64,000 bases of DNA, from NCBI GenBank assembly GCA_015499995.1, contig JADNRV010000065.1, forward strand, positions 1 to 64,000, written 5' to 3'. The notes beneath the pieces are model-generated. The model worked only from the letters and a program-made list of their open reading frames with translations. It did not search any database and was not told the origin of the DNA. Positions 32,646 through 44,386 of the stretch are shown piece by piece. Numbering within the stretch: position 1 is the stretch's first letter; the number at the start of each line of letters is the position of its first letter. This DNA is from Flammula alnicola. Lineage: Eukaryota > Basidiomycota > Agaricomycetes > Agaricales > Strophariaceae. The position numbers and the translations under genes were made by a program.

Positions 32646-33179
32646 GGACGGGACGGCAAGGCGGGGCGTCTAGGAGGAGCGGAGGAGCGGAGGAGCGGCC
32701 CTATACGCAGCACGGGACGGGAGGGGACGGGACGGGAATATCGGACAAGGGATCAGGCCGAAAAGGGAAAAGCGAGGGAATGTGCACGGACCTGTCAGCG
32801 AGCAAGCAAAAAGGGAAAGGGCGCGAAAGCAGTGTGCCTGGGAGCGGTCGGGAGGGCGGGATAGACACTGACGGGCGGCATCAGAGTAATGGGCGGCGCC
32901 CATCAGCACAACGTGCCTGGGAGAAGATAACCGTGTAATCTCATCTCGGACTTCTCCGTATCTAGTCTTATCTAGTCTAATCTATATCTAGTCCCTTATC
33001 TCATATCTAGTCTTATCTATATCGCACAGGCCACCCAGCGACTTCAAAGTAAAAGTGAAGACCTTGGGACCAGAATAATGGCGGGTAAGAGAAATAGAGG
33101 TTTCGCGATACAAATCCATTGACATGACGTGATGGGTTCCTGTCATCTGATGGGACCGTTACGGTGGGAACCTAAGGTG
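32646..33179 (-). repeat. KDZ right terminal inverted repeat
   Basis: 534 bases, inverse copy of 23478-24011 with no difference seen. Open frames inside it are mirrored in the left repeat and are not genes. Confidence 0.92.
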
Positions 33180-33397
33180 GAGCCAACATCACTAGATGTA
33201 GGGAAGCAGAAAAAGAAGAATTGTCGGCAGAACCGGAAATAGCCGAAAATAAAGAAGGGCTGGATGCATGTCTTATTTAATAATCAAACAAGCCAGGGGT
33301 TCGTTTGATGAGAGCGCCTTGGTGACCTCCCTTTCTCCTCTCCACCTCTGCACTCTCCCTCCTCCTCAGGTTATACGGTAAAAGGACCTCAGCAACG

Positions 33398-34243
33398 ATG
33401 ATGCTCGTGCAACTCCCAGCTATGGACGCCGTTACCGTCCCAGCCCTCTCCCTCCCCTCGCTACCGTCGTTCGGCGCCGTCGTCCCCAGCTCTCTCGCCT
33501 CCTCGCTGTCCATGATAAGCCATACCCTCACACGGCCCAGCGTCTGGCTCGTCCTCCTCGCCTCGCTTGTCATTCTCTCCAGCATCCGCGCGGCCCTCCT
33601 GTATATACGCCCTCCGCCCTCTACGGCACAAAAGAGCGCGGTGTCACTCGTGCAGCTGTCCAAGTCGCAATCAACGGTGGTGACGACGAGTACTGTATTG
33701 GGAACCTCTGAGAAGCCAACTCTGGTTACATCCTCGACTAGCTCTCCAACACCTGGCACAACGCCCGATAAGCTCCAACAACCTTCGGCCGACTCGAAAA
33801 CGGTAGTCAAGAAAGAGACGACGACGTGGTTCTGGGGCCTGGTGAAGTGGGACAGTCTACCCTCACTGCCAGTCGTACGCTCAGCAACCGCGGGTCGTGG
33901 GCGTGGTGTTGGTGGTGTGTCCATGTCGGAAACGGAGCGTGGAAGGTGGCACTCGCAGCAGCAGCAGCAACACTCACAGCAGGAGATGCAACAACAGGGC
34001 AGACGGCCGGGACCTGCATTCGATCATCCACGTACGTTCCTTGCTTCTTCGTTCTTGCCTGGTAGCTAACGAGGTTTGGTATATGCATATTTAGTACCGG
34101 CGCTATACGAGAGCGAAATCCCTGTATCCATGGCCAAGATGATCATGTCCCGACATACCTTCCGCAGACCGACCTCGCGCCCGCCACCTGTGCGCAATGC
34201 GAATGCGCCCCAGTACCAGAGACGCACGCCGTCTATGGTATAG
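33398..34243 (+). CDS. Single-pass membrane protein, Gln/Pro-rich tail
   Basis: Two exons, 33398-34031 and 34095-34243, encode 260 residues. One clear hydrophobic segment (about residues 50-70, SVWLVLLASLVILSSIRAAL) is followed by a Ser/Thr/Pro-rich region, a short WFWGLVKWDSLPSLP block and a Gln-rich stretch coded by CAG repeats (33955-33990). The last exon gives ALYESEIPVSMAKMIMSRHTFRRP. No known domain. A decayed copy at about 39040-39330 keeps the splice-donor region, the ALYESDI block and the AKMI block, showing that these parts were once coding. The protein probably sits in an internal membrane; its role is unknown. Confidence 0.65.
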
Positions 34244-36636
34244 GGGCGATGATGTCTGTTTGCTTGCTTGTTTTACTTTCGCATTCGCATTTGTTCGCCG
34301 TTTTGCATTCACCCCACCACCGTCCATCCATCCGCCCGCCCGCCGCTGTTCATCCAACATATCACATCGCATCATATCATATCCCATCCCAGCCCATCCC
34401 ATACCAGATTCAAGATACATACGATAATCCACGAGATACATACGAAAAAGACCCAACCCAACCCAACCCGAGATAAATCAAATTGAAGAATGAATGAAGA
34501 ATGAAGAAATGAAATTGAAGACCCCTTCGTCCCCTCCAACCCCACCCATTTTGCCTCCGTTACGGTTTATCCGTCGTCCCATCAACTGCTCCACATCCGC
34601 GCCATATATCACCCACCCCGTTACCCCACTCTCAGCGGCTCAGCCCCGCCCGTCGACTATCTATCTATCTCTATCTATCTCTATGCATATCTATGCCTTC
34701 GCCCTCCGTCCTCTATCGAATCGAATCGAATCGATGTTTAGAAGTGTTTAGATGGCGTTCTATCTATCTGCGGGACGTACTTAGACCGTGGCTCTAGAAG
34801 TCGGTCGGTTGCTAGAAGTTCGGTTGGTTGTTAGATCGGTCTGTGCTGGTGCTGTTGCTGTGGCCGTGCTATCGGCTCTTCCTCCATCTATCTATCCCTT
34901 CGCCTCTGCCCCCTCCCCCACCCTCGTCGTCAACTATCTACTACGACTTTCCAGTGGAATGCCTTATCGCGGCACCCCACCACCGTTATCCTATCGTCAA
35001 CGGCATCGGTTACATACGCTAACGTCACGAAGTGCCAAGAACCGTAACGCCGCTAAGCAAAGCTTCCATCACATGTCACTCGGCGGCCGCTTCATCCCCG
35101 ACCAGCCGACCGACCGGGGGAACGACCGACCGGGGGAAAAGACGCACGGTACTGGTGTCCCTGCGAATGCGCTTGGATGGGCAATGGCGAGGCGCGCAGG
35201 GATAGGGATGGTGTGTGTGCTTATCAGACTCGTGGTATTCGCGTCCGCGTCCTTCAAAATTCGGTCCTGGGGTGTGCGTATGCCGTGTGTGCGTGGGTTT
35301 TGTGCGTTGTGCTCTCGGATTTTTTCCGTTTTTGCGTTGCCTTTTCGTCGAGTCTGTCGTTGCGGTTGATATCATTATCTTTATTCCTCCGTGCCACTTG
35401 CTTGCTTCGGTTGATACTCGTACGTACTACCCTTGGACAATTTAAATTATATCACGGCTTCCTTGGTTTCCCTTTTTTCTTTCTCTTTATTTTCGTTGCT
35501 CAGATTTCGTTTATTCGATGTGTATTTAAATCGCGTGGATGTGTTTCGCGTTGCCTTCCTTCCACCCAGCGGGCATGGTAGACGCTTTTCGTTCGTGGTG
35601 GTGCGTTTTTTGGTTCGTTCTTCGTTCTTCGTTCTTCGTTCAGGGAAGTTTCATTGGCTTGACTGCGTTCGGATTTTTCGGTTTGCGTGGATACCTTTTT
35701 TCGTTGGATTTGGATTTCTCTTTTTTCGCGTTTTTTATTTTATTCGTTCTTCTACCTTCGCGCACCCGACGACGCAATACACATTCGATGACGCACCGCA
35801 CCACACCCACCCCTCGCGTAGCGTACATGCGATTTGTCGCACACGGCGGAGTGGGAGGGAGGGAATCACGTGGTGGTCTCTTCCATCTCTACGCCTTCGA
35901 CCGCGACGGACGCTAGAGTAAATGACGGCCATGACACCCACCCCCAGCACAAATCCGACAAATGGAGAGGCATCTGTGCGTGCATAGCTCGGAGATTGGA
36001 AATGGGAGGATGTGGTAGATTGCGGTCGCGCTGACTTGTGCGGGTCGAGGGGTTGGAGGTGGACTGACTGTATGGGGAGCACAATGGGCTGTTGTGATGG
36101 TGGATGTTGTGATGTTGGAGTCGACGCCCGGGCATGCAGTGCGAAGGCGACCGACCACCTTGATGTTGATGAGATATGAAATGCATTTTTTATTTTCACG
36201 CTGTGTGTGTGTGTTCATACTTAGTATGCTTCTGGAGGCGAGTGTATGTGCTGACGTCGCTTGTCATTGAGCGCTTAGCGCTTGCCAGGCCCCTTTTAAA
36301 ATTTAAACCATTATAACCTCTATTAAAATCGCTCGTCTTCACTGTACCGTGAACAGACACTTGAAGACTACTTTTGCAACTTACCGTGACAGCTGTAAGA
36401 ATAACAGTCCGAAATCTCGGAAATCATGGTCCCATGCTCATCTGAGCATCGGTTTGGAGGAGCTCTGGGGCGGAGATCGCGGCATACGTTCCTTACCCGT
36501 ACGTTCCTTACCTGTCGCACAAGAGATTGGCTGATCTTCTGTGGAAATTTTAAGCTTTCCTCGATCCTGGACAGCATAAATCCCACCTGTCGAGATGATA
36601 TAGACAGTGGCAAACATCGACCATTCATCCTCTGCC
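34244..36636. other. Long intergenic region, pyrimidine-rich, low complexity
   Basis: About 2.4 kb with many short overlapping frames on both strands, none credible. It holds simple repeats: CTAT tetramers at about 34660-34692, a CGAAT run at 34727-34736, a duplicated CGACCGACCGGGGG at 35107-35137 and TTCGTTC runs at 35614-35640. The part from about 36000 to 36250 resembles 38150-38450, and 36262 onwards is the start of the duplicated 7-TM unit. Confidence 0.5.
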
Positions 36637-38140
36637 ATGGCTGACACTGCTTCTGAAGACCTTCCCAATCCATTTACCCCGATGGCCTTTCTGCCTCCAG
36701 ACGTGGCCTTTCATGTTACGATAAAAATGTATGTGGTGGTTGGCACAGCAGCAGTACGTGTCCCTTATCCCCAGTTTTTCTGAGCAACGCAGTAACTTTG
36801 AGAGTTGTAGGTTCTAGTTTGGGATGTCTTGAACAATCTCAGAGGAGATTACCAGCTGTTGACCAAATATCCGATTAGAATACCTACACTTGCATATTTT
36901 TTGTCAAGGTGAGCTTCCACCAACTCAGGTTGAAATCGCATTAGGTACGCACTTATACAATATTGTTTCAGGTTCTCGACCTTGATATACATTATTAATT
37001 GTGCAGTTTTCGACAGTACGTCGTCCATTATTAAAGAAGCCTTTAAGAGTTACGAAAACATATAATATTTAGCCATTCCAGTCAATGCCTGTGCCGAACT
37101 AGCGCTGGCGATGGATTGGTTCTTCCCCGTTGTCATTTCGTCCACCTCGCTGCTCTTTCTCTTACGTGCTCGAGCCGTTTTCAACGACAATATATATATC
37201 GTCAGCTTGTTTTTTTTTACGTGGTTTGCCGTAGTCGGCGGCTCCTTAACGAGTGGACTAGGCACGGAGGGAGGCAACATCGGGACGACGAAATATTGCT
37301 GGTACACGAGTGTCAAGTCCTATGTTTCCGCCAGTTTTATTATCCCTCTTGTCCACGACACACTCATCTTCATTGCCATCTCCTGGCGATTGATGGGAAA
37401 TGCACATGTTGACCATAACTTCAAGAGCGGCTTCAGGACACTACTATTGGGCCACTATTTGCCCGCGTTCTCTAGGGCGATATTGCAGGACGGGCAGATC
37501 TATTACCTGTACGTTTTTAGGTTTTTTCGTCGACTTGCCAAGCTAACAGCAGTGCTCTGCTTCTGAAGGTCGAGTCTCACCACCGGTCTCTTGAGCGTCA
37601 TCCTGCTCTTCATACCTGCTGCCCCCACCTACAAAATATTGTTCACAGTCCCTAACGTGGCGCTTACGCACATCATGGCATGCAGGGTTTTTAGGAATAC
37701 AAAATTTGGGAGGTTTAGGGAAGCATCAATATCAACTATGCAGCTACGTTTTACTGCAGCGGATGACAGAACGACCGGCCCAGGAATCCCTCTCTCCCTC
37801 GCAAGACAGGCACGAATTCGAAGGCGATCCGACAGTAATATCCAGAATATAGCCGACAGAGAGGAGAAGGACATTGCGATCGAGCTTAGTGACGGCTTTT
37901 CGAAAGGTACTCCCGAGAATCGAAAAGCACTAGAATAAAACGTAGTGGAATAGTGGCGAGGTCATCCTTCACATTGTAATGCTCTTATCATGATTGGTGT
38001 AAATAATAACGTCTAGCTTGATTTAATAATACTTCGGTCCAGTAGGAATGTCATTATGTCAATATCATCGCCTATATTCTGAACCATTTTCTGGCAGAAA
38101 TTCCTCACCACGGACACACAAACGTGAATATCCAAGGAGG
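36262..38140 (+). repeat. Segmental duplication, copy 1
   Basis: This ~1.88 kb block, including promoter, all introns and the 3' region of the 7-TM gene, is closely similar to 40164-42082. Similarity begins at the GAGCGC...GCCAGGCCCCTTTT block and fades after CACGGACACACAAAC. Confidence 0.85.
36637..37938 (+). CDS. Seven-TM membrane protein of an agaricomycete family, copy 1
   Basis: Five exons (36637-36753, 36811-36908, 36972-37015, 37073-37508, 37569-37938) encode 354 residues. Family blocks: NPFTPMAFLPPDVAFHVTI at the start, VLVWDVLNNLRGDYQLL, DWFFPVVISSTSLLFLLRAR, GNIGTTKYC and LIFIAISWRL, ending the core with HIMACRVFRNTKFGRFREA. About seven hydrophobic segments are spread through residues 20-290; the tail is polar. 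This layout is that of a very large mushroom-specific membrane family with GPCR-like topology; no ligand is known. The paralogue at 40570 is nearly identical through exons and introns, so the duplication is recent. The fourth intron starts CT|GTACGT and ends AAG. Signal reception is a plausible but unproven role. Confidence 0.82.
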
Positions 38141-40569
38141 TTGGATGGAGGATAAGGTAGAGTGCGGTAGCCCAGACTTAGGCAGGTCGAGGGTTGGAGG
38201 TGGGTGGGCGTAGACGAGGGAGGGCAAGTGTCCTATCCTAGGTGCTGAGGTGCGGAGGACGATAGACTTGACTGAGTGTATGCAGGGAGCATGCGTGGAC
38301 TGTTTGACGGTGGATGTTGTTGGGATTGGAGTTGACGCACGAGGATGTGCGAAGGCGACCTTCAAGATGTTGATGAGATACGAAATGCATTTTTATGTTT
38401 TCACGTTGTGTGTGTTCATGATGCTTCTGAAGGTGAGCGTACCTCCCTGTGACTCTGAGATTCAGACATGGAACTCGCACGTAACTTGGCTGCCTCGAGC
38501 AAGCGCAGGTTGGTTTGCACACGGACCATATGTCAGTAATGCATAATGCGCCACACAGCTCTTTTCTGCGCAGCGTCACGTCTCGGACCGTGCGCTTTAT
38601 GTGGGATTTTCGGACTCGGGTACCGATAGATAAAAGCCGTGTAATATTCAGTATAAACGACAAACACTCGAGACTGCTACATAACGCTTAAATAACTACG
38701 CACGCCTATTGTCATGTGTTCCTCGCCACTAACCTTCTGTATGCAGAAGAATTTCAAATTTATCGTCTGGATTAGGTGTTGTCTAGACTACTTCGCCTGC
38801 TCTCGTCCCCGCTGCTTCTACTTATCCCAGCGAACATACGACGCAAGGGAAGCCATACTTTCCTGTCCCTATCTCTCTCGTCAATCTCACCTGTGACTCA
38901 GGCTCGCCCTTGTGCACCCGATCGTGGCGGTGACCACAATTCTCCAACTCCAGTTACCCTAAGGGGGAAAAAAGCCCGCTCCAGCTGCACTGACCCCATG
39001 CTCAATCCCGCGAAATAAGAGACGATGTTGTGGGTATGGCGTTTGTTCGGTGAGGGACAGTCTACCCAGACGATCGCCCAGTACCTGGTCGTGGTGGAGC
39101 CTTGTCCATTTCAGAAACGGATTGTGGACAGTGGAAGTCGCTTCGTTATTTCGGACAACAGACCGCTAGGACCAGCGTTCAGCCAGCCAGCTACGTACGT
39201 TCCTTCCTTCCACAATCTTGTTCTTACCATATTGTTGATAAACTGTGTACTACTTACTATTGGCGCTGTATGAGAGCGACATCCATGTCTCAGTGGCTAA
39301 GATGATCACCTCAGGACATACTGCTCTCGATGCCACAGCGAGGGTGAAATTTATCAGAGACATGCATAAGGCTGTTGTCTTGTTCGTGGTCCCATCGTCC
39401 GTTATAATCTTTGTGGGACTTTTCGAGACTTGTACCTCACGCGTTTTAAATGGTTGTGCGTTTTTCTCTCTTCCCTAGTATCCCATCACGACGAACAGCG
39501 AGGGACGACTGGGCGTTACTGAATGTATTCGAAGTGGCGTCCATAGTGGAGCCATTTGATGGATGCAAGGAGTGAACACTGGAGTTGAGGGAGAAGACAT
39601 TGTAAACTGAAGGTTTTTTGTTTGAACCTCAAGGTTGACTTCAAGGTTTCCATACGCATCAGATCGGACCGAGGTATCGACGGACCTTCTGTTCTCAGTT
39701 TGGATTGGAGCTGAAGTCAAATTTCGCCGAAAATGTACGCATGAGTATAGTACTCGAGTACATGGGGGAGTCAAAATGACCGATTTCTGTAGTACACATC
39801 AGGATCGGACATTTATAGGGATAGTCCCACCCTCCTGCTCCAGCTGATTGTTCGCTTGAGCAGTTTAATTTTTGGAGAGAATGTACTATGTATATAGATG
39901 ACAGGTGGCCGCATCAGCTGGCCTTGACACGACTCAAAAAACCTTCCACTTATCAATGATAATCGGCTCCGCGAAAATGATGCATGTCGAGCACCAAGGC
40001 CAGAGATTCTGGCCTATACTGAAAACACTCCCGCAGCCGATATCGTCCACCGATATGACTTGACCAACATAAAACCATTGTCTGGAGACTGGAGGGGATT
40101 CATTGCTATGAGTGGACGATATTTCGAGGTTTCGACTGTATCATGGATCCGGATGGCAGCTAACACTGAGCGCTGAGCCCTTGCCAGGCCCCTTTTAAAC
40201 TGTTATAGCCCCCACTAAAATCGCTCGTCTTCACCGTACCGTGAACAGACACTTGAAGACTACGTCTGCAACTTACCGTGACAGCTGTAAAAATAACATT
40301 CCGAGATCTCGGAACTCATGGTCCCATGCTCATCTAAAGCATAGGCTTGGAGCTCTAGGATGGAGATCTCGGCATATGTTCCTTACCTGTATGTTCCTTA
40401 CCTGTCACACAAGAGATTGGCAAGAAGACCTTTTAATTTCTTCTTATATAGCATTTCGTGATGTCATCTTCTGTGGAAAATTTAAGCTTTGCTCGATCCT
40501 GGGCGTCATAACTCCCAGCAGTCGAGCTGATATAGATAGTGGGCAAATATCTACCATTCATCCTCTGCC
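37939..40569. other. Spacer with decayed duplicated sequence
   Basis: About 2.6 kb between the two 7-TM genes. It contains a relative of 36000-36250 at about 38150-38450, the relic membrane-protein gene at about 39040-39330, and the 5' part of duplication copy 2 from 40164. Other short frames are unsupported. Confidence 0.5.
39040..39330 (+). pseudogene. Relic of the single-pass membrane protein gene
   Basis: Decayed copy of about 33850-34165. Matching landmarks are a GACAGTCTACCC block, GTCCATTTCAGAAACGGA versus GTCCATGTCGGAAACGGA, the donor-region CTACGTACGTTCCTT, and after the former intron GCGCTGTATGAGAGCGACAT and CTAAGATGATCA. The frame is broken, and the Gln-rich part is missing. Confidence 0.7.
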
Positions 40570-42082
40570 ATGGATAATACTGCTTCTGAAGTCCTGAAAG
40601 AACTTCCCAATCCATTAACCCCGATGGCCTTTCTGTCTCCGGACTTGGCCTTTCATGTTACAATCAAAACGTATGTGGTGGTTGGCACAGCAGCAGTACG
40701 TGTCCCTTATCTCCCATTTTTCTGAGCAATGCAGTAACTTTGAGAGTTGTAGGTTCTAGTTTGGGATGTCTTAAACAATCTCAGAGGAGATTACCAGCTG
40801 TTGACCAAATATCCGATTAAAATACCTACACTTGCATATTTTTTGTCAAGGTGAGCTTCCACCAACTCAGGTTGAAATCACATTAGGTACGCACTTATAC
40901 AATATTGTTTCAGGTTCTCGACCTTGATATACATTATTACTTGTGCAGTTTTCGACAGTACGTCGTTCATTATCAAAGAAGCCTTTGAGAGTTACGAAAA
41001 CATATAATATTTAGCCGCTCCAATCAATGCCTGTGCCGACCTAGGGCGGACGCTGGATTGGTTCTTCCCCGTTGTCATTTCGTCCACCTCTCTGCTCTTT
41101 CTCTTGCGCGCTCGTGCCATTTTCAATGACAATATATATATCGTCAGCTTGTTTTTTTTTACGTGGTTTGCCGTAGTCGGCGGCACCTTAACAACTGGGC
41201 TAGGCACGGTGGGAGGCAACATCGGGACGACGAAATATTGCTGGTACACGAGTGTCAAATCCTATGTTTCCACCGGTTTTATTATCCCTCTTGTCCACGA
41301 CACACTCATCTTCATTGCCATCTCCTGGCGATTGATGGAAAATGCGCACGTTGACCATAACTTCAAGAAGGGCTTCATGACGCTACTATTGGGTCACTAT
41401 TTGCCCGCGTTCTCTAGGGTGATGTTGCAGGACGGGCAGATGTATTACCTGTACGTTTTTAAGTTTTTTCGTCGACTTGCCAAGCTAACAGCAGTGCTCT
41501 GTCTTCCGAAGGACGAGTCTCACCACCGGTCTCTTGAGCGTCATCCTGCTCTTCATACCTGCTTCCCCCGCCTACAAGATATTGTTCACACTCCCTAATG
41601 TGGTGCTTATGCACATCATGGCATGCAGGGTCTTTAGGAATACAAAATTTGGCAGATTTAAGGAAGCATCAATATCAACTACACAACTACGTTTTACTGC
41701 AGTGGGCAACAGAACGACCGGCCCAGGAATCCCTCTCTCCCTCGCCAGACAGGCACGAAGGCGATCCGACAGTAATACCCAGGAAGTGAATTCCATACCC
41801 GACACAGAGGAGAATGGCGTTGCGATTACGATCGAGCTTAGTGACGGCTTTTCGAAAGATACCCCCGAGAATCAAAAATCACCAGAACAAAACGTGGTGG
41901 AATAGTGGCGAGGACATCCTTCACACTGTAAAGCTCTTATCATGATTGATGTGAATAATAACGTCTGGCTTGATTTAATAATACTTCAGTCCAGTAGGAA
42001 TGTCAATACCACCCTATATTCTGAACCATTGTCTGGCAGAAATTCCTCACCACGGACACACAAACATGAATATCCAAGGATG
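40164..42082 (+). repeat. Segmental duplication, copy 2
   Basis: Direct copy of 36262-38140, offset by about 3.9 kb, with a short extra stretch near 40425-40460. Confidence 0.85.
40570..41905 (+). CDS. Seven-TM membrane protein of an agaricomycete family, copy 2
   Basis: Five exons (40570-40695, 40753-40850, 40914-40957, 41015-41450, 41512-41905) encode 365 residues, with the same intron positions as the copy at 36637. The N-terminus has three extra residues (SEVLKELPNPLTP) and the C-terminal tail is about eight residues longer around EVNSIPDTEENG. Internal changes are mostly conservative (MENAHVDHNFKKGFM for MGNAHVDHNFKSGFR). Both copies keep open frames, so both are probably expressed. Which is the parent cannot be told here. 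Confidence 0.82.
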
Positions 42083-44386
42083 ATAACAACTGAATAGGCC
42101 ACCGCTAAAATTAGCAGTGGTGGTCGATAATATCGTTGGCCGACTAACTTACTTGTTCCGTGTGCCATTGGTCCCTGTTGCAGCGAGAATACTGACATGG
42201 TCACGATAAAAGACATCCGAGCCATGGCAAAAGTCCTAGTAAAGAGTGTCGGCAGAGCATTCTAATCAAATGACTCCGGGATTTATCCCTTCCGTTGGCC
42301 GTTGGAGCAGTCCAATATAACCGGACTCTCAGAAAGGAGCTCAGATACGCGTCGAGCACGCCGTGCGGTATAGCGTCGCATGCAAAGAGTGGTATCTGTT
42401 CGACAAGGAGACGCGCTGGCACACAAGACCGTGCACAGCCGCTGATGGAATCTAATCTACCTACAGTATCTAATCTAGCCGAACGCCCGTGAGCTGCGGT
42501 CGGAGGATATACAGGAAGCAACACACTCCCTATATTTAGAAGGAGGATGAGTTTGACACAGTGTCGAGCTCATCCTCAATCTTCATTAATTCACGACGCT
42601 GTGTATGTCGCGGTACTCATTCGCCCCGCGTGATGACCTTGCGGATCGGCTCAGCTGTCCGGATCAGGCTTCCTTCCCTCCGTTTACGCTGCCACCCACC
42701 GTCACTGCTGGCGGCGGTGACGACCCATGAGAGCCACAATAAGCAACAACGGCGGCCGTAGGACTTGGAATGCCATCATGCTGCACCACCATGTTGCCGT
42801 CCTCTGACACGACATATCCGGCAACGTTGGATGTGGCGCATGCATACGATCGTGAGCTCAAGGGGAATGGGAGGAGCATCAGGTAGGTTTTCGAGCAACC
42901 TTGCATGGAACTATTAACCCTTTACCCATTATGCTCAGATTTCCGGGCTAGAGGCCCTGCTCCTCACGCTTCATCACTTGCTCCGAATCAGAGACCGCAA
43001 TCCCCCCAGATGTCCACATTGCAATGTATGCAAAGCTGCCAGCCACTCGAAATATGTCAGGTAGATGACCCCCCAGCCTCGACTCGCAGGCCAGTCGATC
43101 CGCAGACAGACGGGGACTGTCACCCCGGACTGATGAAGTGATTGCAGAGGGCCTGCCGATGCCTCCGAGTACTACTGTACCCGATGGTGGGCCCTGATGA
43201 GTTGTAGGCTCCTGAAAGTGTCGACCAATTAGCCAGGGTGGGCCCGTTTGCATATACTACATAATTTATCATGTACCCATAGTACTTGCTTTCAATAAAC
43301 AGCGATAAGTGAAATTTCCGGATTGTTAGGCTCACATTTTAATTTGCACACCTCATAAACATTATTGACTTGACAAGATTATCGAGGCGCCAACATTTGG
43401 ATGAGCCGGCTCGTCTCATTTGACGAACCACTTGTCATAGCAGAAGCGATAATCAACTCAAGGGAATACGAACAGCGACACACTTCCATCAATCAGCGAC
43501 ACACTGGTGCACACCATCCTCAGCTCAAATTTGACACATGTAGTCGATGTGTCGCAGACCGGGCTCGATGTATCGTTGATCCACACCTTCCCGATTCGGG
43601 GAGTGTGTCAAATGTGGTCTATCCTGCTGCGGTCGGGTTTAAAAATATTACGAGTTTGCTACGAGTTAACTACGAGTGGGCCGTCGCGTTAGAACTTTTA
43701 TTGGCCTGCCGTCCACAAAGCGTTTAACAGATATTTCCGAAGATAAGCTGTGGGGTAGCACTTACGAGATCGACCAGCTTCTCAACAGTGGTGTTTCACT
43801 CCCTTCATCAGGAAACAATAAAATGTTCAATAGATCAGCCTCTAACTATGCAGACTTGATAGGTAGCGCCTCACCTATGTCATGCCCAGTAGCCCACATA
43901 GACCTACATAGGAAATATGCGGTGTCTATACACCAAGGTAGCTGTAGGGTCCCATCCATAGACATGGGTAACCACAGCACGTCAGTCAGTAGTCTCCAGA
44001 GTTGGTGATAGTTTGCTGGTAGTATTAGGAGCATTACATATAAATGATCAGGAAAACTGTTCCGATATGGTGGCACATTTAGTCTTAGAGCCAGAAATAT
44101 TCCAGTCACCTCACATTCTATTAGAATCCTATTTTATTACATTGTAAGGCCTTTATATACCTTTCAGTGAGAGCTCATGGGTGATACACAGAGGCGAGGC
44201 AAGAACTTGAAGAAGTCTGGTATCAACATTGCGGGACAGTGGGCACATCAAATGTCGCACAAGTCCGTTCAAACTCCGACACACGTGACTTTGTTGATCG
44301 AGGTTGAACGTTGAACTTGAACTTCAACCAACGTTCAAACTTGTCTCTCCCCACCATGCACCACTGCCACCACAAGTCAACCATGA
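41906..44386. other. Intergenic region without a supported gene
   Basis: About 2.5 kb. Candidate short frames are 41986-42225 (minus; hydrophobic stretch ILAVAYSVVIILGYSCL) and 42664-42906 (minus; GYVVSEDGNMVVQHDG), but neither has a recognisable family or splicing partner. An inverted word pair GTTGAACGTTGAAC / CAACCAACGTTC lies near 44303-44336. Confidence 0.45.

Larger units (their letters stand above)
23478..33179 (+). mobile_element. KDZ-family DNA transposon with two cargo genes
   Basis: A 9,702-base unit bounded by 534-base inverted repeats in which I see no difference. Inside are a nine-exon transposase of the Kyakuja-Dileera-Zisupton class and two further genes in the same orientation (29128-30493 and 30698-32146). 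KDZ elements are known from agaricomycete genomes, where they have expanded and often carry passenger genes. Identical ends and an open transposase frame point to a recent insertion. No target duplication is visible next to the CACCTTAGGTTCCC ends; flanks read CCCAAGAA on the left and GAGCCAAC on the right. Confidence 0.88.

Noticed and set aside
23478..33179. Reading the block as a viral or viral-like element
   Set aside because: The core protein has KDZ transposase motifs and the ends are DNA-transposon TIRs; no capsid or polymerase gene is present.
34788..35921. Several long plus-strand frames (193, 134 and 162 residues)
   Set aside because: Overlapping frames of similar length in low-complexity, pyrimidine-rich DNA, without domain similarity or splicing support.
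41986..42225. Minus-strand 79-residue frame with one hydrophobic stretch
   Set aside because: Part lies within the duplicated 3' region of the 7-TM gene and no equivalent frame exists at the first copy.
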